DNA of 39,426 nucleotides from CAMCFD01 sp965661355 (lineage in GTDB: Bacteria > Pseudomonadota > Alphaproteobacteria > Rickettsiales > UBA1997): positions 1 through 39,426 of the forward strand of contig CBFIDI010000009.1 in the NCBI GenBank assembly GCA_965661355.1, read 5' to 3'. Shown piece by piece: positions 8,850-17,684 of this stretch. Below the pieces are notes generated by a model, which was not told where the DNA came from, ran no database searches, and saw only the letters and a list, made by a program, of their open reading frames with translations. Position numbers and translations under genes: made by a program. Position 1 is the stretch's first letter. Every line of letters begins with the position of its first letter.

Positions 8850-10487
8850 ATGAAAATTTATTTGGCGCAAATAAATACAAAAGTTGGTGATATCTCTTAT
8901 AATAAGAAGCAAATTTTGCAGGAATATGAAAAATCTTGCAATGAAAATTGCGACTTGGTGGTTTTTCCGGAAATGGCTTTAAGTGGATATAATGCTAGAG
9001 ATTTATTGCTAAAAAATCACTTTATTGAAAATATAGAAAGGGCCTGCCAAGATATTATTGATGAAACTAGGCAAAAAAAATGTGCAATATTTTTTGGAAC
9101 CGCGTTTAAAGAAGGTTTAAATTTATTTAATGCTGGATTGCTGGTTGAAAATGGTGAAGTTAAAAATATTATTAAGAAAAAATCTTTGCCTAATTATGGC
9201 GTTTTTAATGAAGATAGATATTTTACGCCTTCAAAAGCACTTTCTTATATTGAATTTAAGGGTTTTACTATTGCGTTTTTAATTTGCGAAGATCTATGGA
9301 ATTTGCAAAATCAATTTCTTCTAAAAGAGCAAGTTTTTGATTTGATTATTTCAATCAACTCTTCGCCATATAGTCATATAAAACATGAAAAAAGGCAAGA
9401 AATTGTTGATAAACTAGTAAAAGATAAAAATAAATCATTAATTTACTTGAATCAGGTTGGCGGCCAAGATAATTTAATTTTTGATGGCAGTTCTTTTATT
9501 TATGACAGCGTCAGTGGCAATAAATATTACATGAAAGAATTTATGCAAGATAGTCATATTTTGCAAATTGCTAAAAATGGTGGTGTTGAAAATATTTCGA
9601 ATATTAAAAATAACCTTTCAGATCAGATAGGCAGAGATTATAGCGCTGTTATTTTAGGAATTAGAGACTATGTTTTGAAAAGTGGTTTTGAAAAGGTTAC
9701 CTTGGGTTTGTCGGGTGGTATAGATTCTGCTTTGGCGGCAATTATGGCGGTTGATGCTTTGGGCCCGGAAAATGTTAGTCTTTATGCTTTGCCAACAAGG
9801 TTTAATTCGCAAGAATCTCTTGATGATGCGAAAATTATAGCCAAGAATTTATCGGTTGATTTAAAAGTGATTTCTATTGAAAAGATATTTACGGCCTTTG
9901 AAAATAATTTCACGGACTTTAATCTTTCGAATTTGGCAAAAGAGAATTTACAATCAAGAATTAGGGGCGATATTTTGATGTCGGTTTCTAATTCTGATAA
10001 TTCACTTTTACTAACAACGGGCAATAAAAGTGAAATGGCCACTGGTTATGCGACTATATATGGTGATATGTGTGGAGCTTATAACCCGCTAAAAGATTTT
10101 TATAAAACCGAAATTTATAACTTGGCGCGCTGGCGCAGTAATAATAATGTGGAGATTTCATTATATAAAGTCTTAAAAATAATTCACGATAATGTAATTG
10201 AAAAAGAGCCTTCTGCAGAACTTAGACATAATCAGAAAGATTCTGATTCTTTGCCGCAATATGATATTTTAGATGAAATATTATATGAATTAATAGAAAA
10301 TCGTAATTCGATTGCTAATATTGTTAAAAAAGGATTTGACTCTAAGTTGGTAATAAGAATTGCCAAATTGCTAAAAAATTCTGAATTTAAAAGAAAACAG
10401 TCTGTTATTGGCGCTAAAGTTTCTCGGATGTCTTTTGATGAAGATTGGAGTGACCCTATTGCTAATGGTTTTGACGAGAATTATTAA
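8850..10487 (+). CDS. nadE: Glutamine-dependent NAD+ synthetase
   Basis: Makes NAD from deamido-NAD, ATP and glutamine. The N-terminal nitrilase-type glutaminase (1-250) has the catalytic triad: Glu41 in FPEMALSGY, the Lys in KKKSLPNYGVFNEDRYF, and the Cys in FLICEDLWN. The C-terminal synthetase (about 265-545) has the P-loop LGLSGGIDSALAA, then TTGNKSEMATGYATIYGDMCGAYNPLKDFYKTEIYNLARW and the C-terminal Lys-rich helix. The length of 545 fits the bacterial two-domain type. The start follows AATATTGA with no Shine-Dalgarno sequence. It appears monocistronic. Confidence 0.97.
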   Translation: MKIYLAQINTKVGDISYNKKQILQEYEKSCNENCDLVVFPEMALSGYNARDLLLKNHFIENIERACQDIIDETRQKKCAIFFGTAFKEGLNLFNAGLLVENGEVKNIIKKKSLPNYGVFNEDRYFTPSKALSYIEFKGFTIAFLICEDLWNLQNQFLLKEQVFDLIISINSSPYSHIKHEKRQEIVDKLVKDKNKSLIYLNQVGGQDNLIFDGSSFIYDSVSGNKYYMKEFMQDSHILQIAKNGGVENISNIKNNLSDQIGRDYSAVILGIRDYVLKSGFEKVTLGLSGGIDSALAAIMAVDALGPENVSLYALPTRFNSQESLDDAKIIAKNLSVDLKVISIEKIFTAFENNFTDFNLSNLAKENLQSRIRGDILMSVSNSDNSLLLTTGNKSEMATGYATIYGDMCGAYNPLKDFYKTEIYNLARWRSNNNVEISLYKVLKIIHDNVIEKEPSAELRHNQKDSDSLPQYDILDEILYELIENRNSIANIVKKGFDSKLVIRIAKLLKNSEFKRKQSVIGAKVSRMSFDEDWSDPIANGFDENY

Positions 10488-10602
10488 GGTCTTTATAGCT
10501 TAAGTTTTTAAGATGGGGAACGAAAATTTTCAAGAAAAATTAGTAATTTTTTTGCGTTTTAGAATATATTTACGTTACTATTTATAAATTAAATTACAGA
10601 AA

Positions 10603-11952
10603 ATGACAAAATTATGTCGATTCGCACCTTCGCCAACAGGATTTTTACATGTTGGAAATATTAGGGCGGCAATAATAAATTATTTATATTCAAAAAAAGT
10701 GGGTGCAAAATTTATCTTGCGCCTTGATGACACAGATTCTTCGAGGGTAAAAGAGGAATATAAAGATCAGATTCTCAAGGACTTAAAATGGCTTTCTCTT
10801 GATTATGATCAGATTGTTATGCAATCTGAAAGGCTTGAAAAATACGAACAGGCTAAAAATAAATTAATTGAGTCAGGAAGACTCTATGCTTGTTATGAAA
10901 GTCAGCAAGAGTTGCAAATTCAGCGCAAAAGTCAGACTTCGTCGGGCTTGCCACCGGTTTATGACAGAGCGGCGCTTAATTTGACCGTGAAGCAAAGAGA
11001 AAATCTTGAAAGCGAGGGCAGGAAGCCATATTTCAGATTTTTGCTTAAGGATGAAAAAGTTTCGTGGCAAGATAAAATTAAAGGTAATATAGAATATTCT
11101 GGGTTGCATTTTTCTGATCCAGTTTTGGTGCGCGATAATTCGGTTCCAACTTATACTTTTTGCTCGGTTGTTGATGATATTGAATTTGGCGTAAGCGATA
11201 TTATTCGCGGTGAAGATCATATTACAAATACTGCGATTCAGATTCAAATTTTTAAAGCTTTAAAAGACGTTGGTTACGAGTTTGACATGCCAGAGTTTTC
11301 GCATTTGGCATTGGTTAAGGCTTTAGATGGTAAAATTTCAAAGAGAATTGGCGGTTTTGATGTTAAAAATATGAGAGAAATTGGGATTGAGCCGCTATCT
11401 TTGATTTTACTTTTGTCACAGATCGGAACCTCGAAATCGGTTGAAATTTATCGAAATATTGACAAATTAATTGAAGATTTTAACTTTGGCAATTTTAGCA
11501 AATCGTCAACAAAATATGATATTGATGAGGTTAAGAATATTAATCAAAAATTAATTCAAACTTTTGATTTTTCATATATAAGAGGCCGTTTGCAAGAATT
11601 AAATCTTGGCGATTTAAGTGAAGAATTTTTTAATATTTTTAAAGAAAATATCGAACTTTTGCCAGAGATAGAAAAATGGTGGAAGTTATGTAACTTAGAA
11701 TTTAGATTTGAAAATTCTCAAGATGACAAAGAATTCTTAAAAAATATAGCCAAAATTTTACCGCAAGACACTAGTGATAAAAATTGTTGGCAAATTTGGT
11801 TGCAAAAAATTAAAGAAAGTTCTCAGCGAAAAGGTAAAGATTTATTTATGCCAATTCGTTTAGCTTTGACCGGGGAAAAACATGGCCCAGAAATCAAGAA
11901 TTTAGTTAATTTTATTGGGCGTGAAGAAATAATTGCTAGGCTTAATAATTAA
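10603..11952 (+). CDS. gltX: Glutamyl-tRNA synthetase
   Basis: A class I synthetase that charges tRNA with glutamate. The HIGH signature appears as HVGN (residues 16-19, in PSPTGFLHVGN) and the KMSKS signature as KISKR (about 245). Other class marks are FILRLDDTDSSR, YACYESQQEL and GEDHITNTAIQIQIF. The length of 449 is typical. Many alphaproteobacteria carry two GltX proteins and form Gln-tRNA through Glu-tRNA(Gln) and GatCAB. Whether this one serves tRNA(Glu), tRNA(Gln) or both cannot be read here. The start follows ACAGAAA. The gene stands alone and converges with the bactofilin operon. Confidence 0.96.
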   Translation: MTKLCRFAPSPTGFLHVGNIRAAIINYLYSKKVGAKFILRLDDTDSSRVKEEYKDQILKDLKWLSLDYDQIVMQSERLEKYEQAKNKLIESGRLYACYESQQELQIQRKSQTSSGLPPVYDRAALNLTVKQRENLESEGRKPYFRFLLKDEKVSWQDKIKGNIEYSGLHFSDPVLVRDNSVPTYTFCSVVDDIEFGVSDIIRGEDHITNTAIQIQIFKALKDVGYEFDMPEFSHLALVKALDGKISKRIGGFDVKNMREIGIEPLSLILLLSQIGTSKSVEIYRNIDKLIEDFNFGNFSKSSTKYDIDEVKNINQKLIQTFDFSYIRGRLQELNLGDLSEEFFNIFKENIELLPEIEKWWKLCNLEFRFENSQDDKEFLKNIAKILPQDTSDKNCWQIWLQKIKESSQRKGKDLFMPIRLALTGEKHGPEIKNLVNFIGREEIIARLNN

Positions 11953-12348
11953 TTTGAATTGCTTGGTTTTTTGTGTCATTTGCGTGATTATAAGGTAATG
12001 TCATTTATCATCTCTTGTCAATTTATTTATTATAATTTAATTGTTAAATCCATCGCCAAAAACTGAGTATAAAAGCTTGCTTGTGCCTAGCTAAATTATA
12101 CATTCTTGATTTAGTATTTAAAATATAATTATGAGACTTAGCTAAGATATTTTTAAGAATAAATAATAAATGGGTGGTGTAAAATATGTGCTTGTCAGCT
12201 TCGCAACAAGGGTTTTGCATGTGATTTATATTAAGAAATGAAGATTAAAAGTTGCTTTATGAATATAAAAGCTGGCACAAATAGGGGTTTGTATTTTCTA
12301 ACTTAATTTGTGACCGATTTTAGAAGCTAAAAAAAAGTGATGATTCTT
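11953..12348. other. Convergent gene-free stretch between gltX and the bactofilin gene, with a repeat fragment
   Basis: No gene is supported. At about 12,030-12,065, TAATTTAATTGTTAAATCCATCGCCAAAAACT matches the middle of the family A repeats, so this is a diverged or truncated copy. TAGCTAA (12,088-12,094) and TTAGCTA (12,138-12,144) form an inverted repeat just beyond it. CTTGT/ACAAG near 12,191-12,210 is a weak hairpin. No clear terminator for either flanking gene was found. Confidence 0.4.
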
Positions 12349-12744
12349 TTATTTACTTTTGGCAGATTCTTTTTCTTCCGTTCTTTTGAATTGTCCATCT
12401 ATACAAGCGCCATCTTCGACCGATAGGGTTAAATATTCTATATTGCCTGTAACATTAGCTTTGTTTGAAATGGAAATTGTTTTTGAGTTGATATTACCTT
12501 GGAATTTACCGCGAATATTGAGACTCTCGCTTGAAAGTTCGCCTTCGACCGAGCCATTTTCGCGAATTATTATAGATTTTGCGCGAATAGAGCCCTTGAC
12601 ATGTCCTTCAATTTCTATTAGGCCCTTACTTACAACATCGCCTTCGACTTTTATATCGTTTGATAAAATTGTTGGCGTCGCTTTGCCTTCTGATTTTCTT
12701 GTCATTTTATTATTGTTTAAATTGTTTGTTTTTTTCTTAAACAT
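12349..12744 (-). CDS. Bactofilin (cell-shape cytoskeletal protein)
   Basis: A 131-residue member of the bactofilin (CcmA/DUF583) family. These proteins polymerise into nucleotide-independent filaments at the membrane and localise peptidoglycan enzymes. The core (about 27-118) shows the expected right-handed beta-helix pattern of short hydrophobic strands separated by Gly: VEGDVVSKGLIEIEGHVKGSI, RENGSVEGELSSESLNIRGKFQGNI, NVTGNIEYLTLSVEDGACIDGQF. Polar tails flank it. It starts nine bases after the stop of the M23 peptidase gene on the same strand. Bactofilin/M23 pairing is well known in Helicobacter and several Proteobacteria, so the two probably act together in wall remodelling. Confidence 0.93.
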   Translation of the reverse strand: MFKKKTNNLNNNKMTRKSEGKATPTILSNDIKVEGDVVSKGLIEIEGHVKGSIRAKSIIIRENGSVEGELSSESLNIRGKFQGNINSKTISISNKANVTGNIEYLTLSVEDGACIDGQFKRTEEKESAKSK

Positions 12745-12753
12745 TATTCTTTA

Positions 12754-13965
12754 CTAAGATTTCTTGGGTTTTCTTCTGGCTTCACTAGCAAAAAATGCAT
12801 CACCTGCTTTGATAAATTTTTTAGGATCTAGCGTTGAATTTTTGTAGCGCACTTCGTAATGTAGATGTTGGCCAGTGCTTCTTCCTGTGCTTCCTTGAAG
12901 GGCTATTAAATCACCTTTTGTGACTTCTTGACCTTTTTTTACTAAAACTTTTGATAGATGTCCATAACGGGTAGTGATGCCAAAGCCATGATCAATTACA
13001 ACAGCGTTGCCATAGTCGTAAAACTTGCCCGCTAAAATTACTTTGCCTTTTGAGGGGCTGAATATTTCTTCATTTTTTGGCCCAACAAAATCAAGGCCCT
13101 GATGCATTGCAATACCTTTGGTTATTGGGTCTACTCGGGGGCCAAAGCCACTAGAAACGAAATAATTTTTGATTGGGCGGGTAAGTGGAATGTGAATTGT
13201 TAGTTTTTCAAGTAACATTAATCGGTCGATATCGTCGACGAAGCGGGCGGTGTCAAGTAGTTTGTCGTAAGAAAAATTTTGAATTTCAACCTGACTGGCA
13301 CTGTAATTTTCAAGTGAAACTAATGGACCCCCTTGAGCCTGAAGATTTTCTAGTTCTGGATATTTTTTTATTAAGTTAGCAATATTATTTTTTGGCCTTT
13401 TAATGTTTAGACCAGCTTTTGAAATGGTTTTTTCTATTTTGCGTATTCTGGCTGAGGTTTTGTTGCGTATATCAAATATTTTAACTGAAGCTTCTTCAAT
13501 TTTTTTTACAGTTTGCATATCATCTTTGGTCAAGTTTTTTTCGCCCAAATTATGAGGTAGATCAAAGTTACTTTCTGTTTTTTCTTGCAAAACATTTTTA
13601 CCAGTAACAGTTACAAGATAGTCATTAACTTTAACAAGGCGGTTGTTGATGTTGCTAAATTCGGTGTCGTAGTAAGTGGTGACATTTTTAAGGCGGGCAA
13701 TTTCCTCAGATTTTGCGCTTATGACTTTATTATATTGTATTGACTGATAAAATAAGTTGAAAACCCAAGAAATTGATAAAAAAATAGCAAATTGCGCAAT
13801 TGGACCAAGGCTTACTGTTCTTATTTTTTCATTGGTGACAAATAGAATTTGTCTTTTAGAAAAAGTTAGTTTCAAAAATGAAAAGGCCGCTTTTTTAAGG
13901 TAGCTAAATATTGATTTAAGCCAGTTTGTCAGTTGTCTTTTTTTAATAAAGACCGTTATATTCAT
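12754..13965 (-). CDS. Membrane-anchored M23 metallopeptidase
   Basis: A 403-residue peptidoglycan endopeptidase of the LytM/M23 family. A short basic cytoplasmic N-terminus leads to one membrane segment (about 53-72, PIAQFAIFLSISWVFNLFYQ). A coiled-coil-like region (about 78-210) follows, then the catalytic domain. Zinc-site motifs are intact: HQGLDF (first His and Asp) and HLHYEV (HxH), with YGHLSKV and GSTGRSTGQ between. The domain should face the periplasm. It is first in an operon with bactofilin, nine bases downstream. A strong promoter with an overlapping dyad lies upstream. The start follows AATAAATAAA, with no Shine-Dalgarno sequence. Confidence 0.93.
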   Translation of the reverse strand: MNITVFIKKRQLTNWLKSIFSYLKKAAFSFLKLTFSKRQILFVTNEKIRTVSLGPIAQFAIFLSISWVFNLFYQSIQYNKVISAKSEEIARLKNVTTYYDTEFSNINNRLVKVNDYLVTVTGKNVLQEKTESNFDLPHNLGEKNLTKDDMQTVKKIEEASVKIFDIRNKTSARIRKIEKTISKAGLNIKRPKNNIANLIKKYPELENLQAQGGPLVSLENYSASQVEIQNFSYDKLLDTARFVDDIDRLMLLEKLTIHIPLTRPIKNYFVSSGFGPRVDPITKGIAMHQGLDFVGPKNEEIFSPSKGKVILAGKFYDYGNAVVIDHGFGITTRYGHLSKVLVKKGQEVTKGDLIALQGSTGRSTGQHLHYEVRYKNSTLDPKKFIKAGDAFFASEARRKPKKS

Positions 13966-13999
13966 TTTATTTATTAATGCTTATAAATACTTCAATTAT

Positions 14000-14041
14000 A
14001 TGAAAGGACTATATTATGAACCTTTCATGTATGAATGTCAA
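14000..14041 (-). promoter_or_regulatory. Promoter with operator-like dyad for the M23-bactofilin operon
   Basis: Read on the minus strand: TTGACA (14,036-14,041), a 17-base spacer, then CATAAT (14,013-14,018). An inverted repeat, ATGAAAGG (14,000-14,007) with CCTTTCAT (14,021-14,028), brackets the -10 element. A dimeric repressor bound there would block the promoter. The leader to the ATG would be about 40 bases. Confidence 0.65.
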
Positions 14042-14343
14042 GCCGATTTTTTATGAAGCAAAATAGATATTATTGAATAATTTTAAGTTGAGTTAATATT
14101 GAACCTAGTTAAAAATAATAATTGGTGTTATTTGTAGCTGAAGATAGTTTTTCTATACGCAAAATTTGAGTGATTATTTTGATGTCTTCTTAATTTAATA
14201 TGGTTGATGCTAAATAATTTAGCGATTAAATATTGTAATGAAAATTGGCAATATATTTAGTGTGTAAAGACATTTTAAATTTAGAATTGACCATTTATGA
14301 ATTTAAAATGGTATAAGTTGTGGTTATGGCGCTTGATTTATTC

Positions 14344-14461
14344 TTGACTTTTTATAAATTAATGATAAGATTGTTGATCTTAATCTATGGACATAGATAG
14401 ATAAAGGTCTAAGTTTAGATATTTAGCATTTAAAAATTATTGTAATTATTACATCATAAAA
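14344..14461 (+). promoter_or_regulatory. rpmE promoter and hairpin-rich leader
   Basis: A promoter-like pair TTGACT (14,344-14,349) and TAAGAT (14,366-14,371) is spaced by 16 bases. The stretch that follows holds two tight hairpins: ATCTATG (14,383-14,389) with CATAGAT (14,392-14,398), and TCTAA (14,408-14,412) with TTAGA (14,415-14,419). TAAGAT itself pairs with ATCTTA (14,377-14,382). Autoregulatory leaders of bL31 genes have been described in other phyla, so this may be one. The rest of 13,966-14,343 shows nothing coding. Confidence 0.4.
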
Positions 14462-14701
14462 ATGGCAAAAAAAGATATTGGAACTTTAGAGCACCCAAAG
14501 CAGCACAATGTAACGGTTACAATGACCGATGGCTCTAAGTTTGAAATAAAAACAACATGGGGTAAAGAAAATTCAAATGTAACCCTTGATGTTGATCCTA
14601 AAAATCACCCAGCGTGGCAAGCTGAAGGTCAAAACTTTGTTAATGTTAACGATGAAAGAGTTTCTAAGTTTAAGAAAAAATTTGGAGACTTTGAGCTTTA
14701 A
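14462..14701 (+). CDS. rpmE: 50S ribosomal protein bL31
   Basis: A small ribosomal protein of the large-subunit central protuberance, bridging to the small subunit. The 79 residues match the alphaproteobacterial form: HPKQHNVTVTMTDGSKFEIKTTWGKE, LDVDPKNHPAWQ, then V.KFKKKFGDF at the C-terminus. It lacks the CxxC zinc-binding cysteines, so it is the zinc-free type. The start is the first ATG, after CATCATAAAA with no Shine-Dalgarno sequence. The BioH-like gene follows after 48 bases. Confidence 0.95.
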   Translation: MAKKDIGTLEHPKQHNVTVTMTDGSKFEIKTTWGKENSNVTLDVDPKNHPAWQAEGQNFVNVNDERVSKFKKKFGDFEL

Positions 14702-14749
14702 TTAACTATTCTGACTAGATTTTAAGGTCTAATTTGAAGCTTTTGGTTT

Positions 14750-15457
14750 ATGAAATATAAAATATTATCAATTTCGGGTTGGGGTCAAAAACCCAATTCT
14801 CTTGATTATATATTTAAAAGCCAAAAGTTTGCAAACTATTCTTCTAGCTTCCTCGATTATTCAAAATTTGACAATGCTAACAGTTTTTTTGATGATGTAA
14901 AAAAACTTGATCTAAATCCCGACATTTTAGTAGGTTGGAGTCTTGGCGGACAGCTTTGTTTGCGACTTATTGAAGCGAAAATTATTGCACCAAAATATCT
15001 TATTTTAATTGCCCCACCTTTTCAGATGGTCAAAAATTCTAGAATTCAGGCTGCGATGTCAGTTGATTCTTTTGAAGAATTTTACACTGACTTTAAAAGA
15101 CATCCGGATTTTGTTCTGAAGAAATTTGCCATTTTAACAGCAATGAATGACAAAAATTCTAAAGAAATTGCTAAAAATTTAGAAATAAGTGATAAAAATT
15201 TAAAAAACTTAGTTTTCTGGCTTGAAGAGCTTAAAAGATTTTCTTTTTTTGACTTTGACTTTTCTAAAATGCCAAAAACTTTATTTTTTCAGGGCAAGGG
15301 AGATATGATTGTTCATAAAATGCAGAGCCTTTATTTTAAAGATAGAATAAAAAATATGAAATTATGTATTTTTAATAATTGTGGACATGCGCCACATATT
15401 AGTGATTTTGATAAATTTTGTGATGAGTTTTTGTGTTTTATCGAAGAAGAATATTGA
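14750..15457 (+). CDS. BioH-like alpha/beta hydrolase
   Basis: A 235-residue alpha/beta hydrolase resembling BioH, the esterase that frees pimeloyl-ACP from its methyl ester in biotin synthesis. Visible are SISGWGQKPNSL (oxyanion-hole region), the nucleophile elbow GWSLGG with Ser64, the acid Asp in FFQGKGDMIV (about 184) and the catalytic His in NNCGHAPHISD (about 210). The short cap domain (about 95-175) fits BioH-type enzymes. No other biotin gene is in the window, so the exact substrate is open. It is probably read with rpmE, 48 bases upstream. Confidence 0.75.
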   Translation: MKYKILSISGWGQKPNSLDYIFKSQKFANYSSSFLDYSKFDNANSFFDDVKKLDLNPDILVGWSLGGQLCLRLIEAKIIAPKYLILIAPPFQMVKNSRIQAAMSVDSFEEFYTDFKRHPDFVLKKFAILTAMNDKNSKEIAKNLEISDKNLKNLVFWLEELKRFSFFDFDFSKMPKTLFFQGKGDMIVHKMQSLYFKDRIKNMKLCIFNNCGHAPHISDFDKFCDEFLCFIEEEY

Positions 15458-15962
15458 CTTACTTTACAAAATTTTGATAATTACTATTTTTAGATTAAAT
15501 ATTTATGAATGATTTGTCATTTTATGTTATGCTAATGTTAGATAAAATAGTCAATTTTTTATAATATTTTTTAATGTTTTAATTACCATATCAAAGTTGC
15601 TTTTATTTAAATTTTTTACACTTTAGATTTTAATTTAATGCAAAAAATTATCTTTAAACTTAGATAAAAACCTTGTCTTTTTTAGTAAAAATTAATTATA
15701 AAATTTAGCCTTTTACTATCTTTAGATGTAAAACTGATTATTTAGGTCTGATTTATTGATAAAATATTAGACGCGTAAATGGTTAGTTTTTAATTTAGAG
15801 CTACATTATTCCATTTTCAATATTTAATTATAATTTGCGAGGTTTTTTGTTTAAAATAATTTCTAAGTTTTTTGGATTGAAAATTATTTTAAACTTATGG
15901 GATTCTTATTGAAATTAGGCCTGATATTTTGTTTTGATGATTTTTGTTGATTGATGATAAAA
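15458..15962. other. Convergent gene-free stretch with a 14-bp hairpin
   Basis: It lies between the ends of the BioH-like gene and comM. The one strong signal is GTTTAAAATAATTT (15,849-15,862) with its exact complement AAATTATTTTAAAC (15,881-15,894) across an 18-base loop. Its position suggests a terminator or barrier for the two converging transcripts, but neither side has a classic T-run. The remaining bases are low-complexity A/T with no coding frame. Confidence 0.45.
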
Positions 15963-17465
15963 TTATTTGATGCGCCGATACCCTATTGCTTCAAGTATGT
16001 GGTTTTGACTTATATTGATTGAACTTTCTAGGTCGGCAATTGTTCTGGCTACGCGTAAAATTCTGGTGATGCCACGCATTGAAGTTGACATTTTGTCGAC
16101 TGATTTTTTTAGGGTTTTGAGAGTCTTTTCGTCTAGGTTGGTGTATTTTTCAAGGATTTTGCCGGAAATTTGAGAGTTTGTTTTGTATTTTACTTTTTCG
16201 CCTTTATAGCGATTAATTTGAATTTGCCTAGCTTTTAAAACTCTTTCTTTTATTGTTTTAGAGCTTTCGCAAGCTTTGTTGGTTGAGAAAAAAATGTCGG
16301 TTGGCATTACTTCTATTAGCATGTCGATGCGGTCGAGAAGGGGGCCGGAGATTTTATTTTGATATTCTTGGGCGCAAACATTAATTCTTTTGCATTGCCT
16401 CATTTCGTCGCCCAAATAGCCGCAGCGACAAGGATTCATTGCGCTAATTAGTTGGAAATTGGCAGGGTAAGTTATGTGTGAATTGGCACGAGAAATTGAC
16501 ACTTGTTTAGTTTCGAGTGGTTGTCGCAAAGAGTCTAGGACTTGGCGCGGAAATTCCGCGAGTTCGTCAAGAAATAAAACGCCGCCACAAGAAAGAGAAA
16601 CTTCGCCCGGTTTTGATTTTTGTCCACCGCCAACCATTGCGGGCATTGAGCAAGAATGGTGTGGGTCGCGAAAAGGGCGTTGAGTTATTAATTTGCCGTC
16701 TTTTATGTTTCCGGCGATAGAGTGGATCATGTTAATTTCGAGGATTTCTTCTAGTTCGGGCGGTGGTAAAATTCCGATTAGGCGCGAGGCCAGCATTGAC
16801 TTGCCAGTGCCCGGTGGCCCTGACATTAATAAATTGTGACCACCAGCGGCAGCAATTTCAAGGGCGCGCTTAGCGGATTCTTGGCCTTTAACTTCGTTAA
16901 AATCTGGGTAGGTAATATCGCTTTGCAAAGATCTTATTTGTGGTTTTTCTATTTTTTCTTCTTGGTTTAAATGCTTAATGAGTTGGTAAAGACTTTTAGC
17001 GGCGATAATTTCTATGTCGCCAGCCCATGCGGCTTCGGATCCATTTTTTTGCGGACAAATAATTCCGCAATTTCTTTGATTGGCGCCAATAGCAGCAGAA
17101 ATAATTCCGCTTATTTGACAGATTTCACCGCTTAAAGAAAGTTCGCCAAGAGCGCAGAGATTGTCGATAGATTTTTGTGAAATTATTTTCATTTCTATTA
17201 AAATGCCAAGAGCTATTGGTAGGTCGAAATGGCTTCCTTCTTTTTGTAGGTCGGCTGGTGCCATATTTATTGTAATTCTTTTTTGAGGCCAAGGAATGTC
17301 AAGTGAAGAAATTGCGAGGCGAACGCGTTCGCGAGACTCTCCGACGGCTTTATCGGGAAGGCCGACGATATTCATTGAAGGGAGGCCAGAAGAGATTTTG
17401 ACTTCGACATTGACATCAACAACATCGATTCCGACAAAAGAAAAGGTTTTTATGGTGGCGGTCAT
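15963..17465 (-). CDS. comM: ComM/YifB family Mg-chelatase-like AAA+ ATPase
   Basis: A 500-residue hexameric AAA+ motor. ComM promotes branch migration during natural transformation in gamma-proteobacteria. The N-terminal Lon-like fold (1-165) has GLPSMNIVGLPDKAVGESRERVR and RITINMAPADLQKEGSHFDLPIALG. The ATPase (about 195-390) has Walker A GPPGTGKSMLA, Walker B GGVLFLDELAEF, and MNPCRCGYLGD with further Cys residues. The Mg-chelatase C-terminal region (about 405-500) includes SMRGITRILRVARTIADLE. The protein is full length. Transformation genes are not visible nearby, so a role in DNA uptake is assumed from the family. Confidence 0.94.
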   Translation of the reverse strand: MTATIKTFSFVGIDVVDVNVEVKISSGLPSMNIVGLPDKAVGESRERVRLAISSLDIPWPQKRITINMAPADLQKEGSHFDLPIALGILIEMKIISQKSIDNLCALGELSLSGEICQISGIISAAIGANQRNCGIICPQKNGSEAAWAGDIEIIAAKSLYQLIKHLNQEEKIEKPQIRSLQSDITYPDFNEVKGQESAKRALEIAAAGGHNLLMSGPPGTGKSMLASRLIGILPPPELEEILEINMIHSIAGNIKDGKLITQRPFRDPHHSCSMPAMVGGGQKSKPGEVSLSCGGVLFLDELAEFPRQVLDSLRQPLETKQVSISRANSHITYPANFQLISAMNPCRCGYLGDEMRQCKRINVCAQEYQNKISGPLLDRIDMLIEVMPTDIFFSTNKACESSKTIKERVLKARQIQINRYKGEKVKYKTNSQISGKILEKYTNLDEKTLKTLKKSVDKMSTSMRGITRILRVARTIADLESSINISQNHILEAIGYRRIK

Positions 17466-17542
17466 GAAAGAAATTAAATGATGGTGCTTAATAAATTTAT
17501 TAAGGCGCCGAAATGTTGATATTTATTTTATTTATGTGCAAA

Positions 17543-17646
17543 AAAATAAGAATATTTTTATGCTTATTTTGTTTATTTGTAATTATATCACTTGTTTCTG
17601 TTTTAAAAAAAACTTCGTAAAATTTAATTTTGAAGAGTTTTACGAA
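17543..17646. repeat. Two inverted repeats at the edge of the hairpin-rich region
   Basis: AAAATAAG (17,543-17,550) pairs with CTTATTTT (17,563-17,570). TTCGTAAAA (17,614-17,622) pairs exactly with TTTTACGAA (17,638-17,646). They lie upstream of comM, which is read away from here, and lead into the GTGGTGA array. Either could be part of a larger structured transcript or an operator for comM. Confidence 0.4.
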
Positions 17647-17684
17647 AAATTAGTAATTATTCTTCTGAAGTTGTATTATTTTTT

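Noticed and set aside
12359..12757. 132-codon plus-strand frame opposite the bactofilin gene
   Set aside because: It is the antisense shadow of bactofilin, whose beta-helix pattern on the minus strand is clear.
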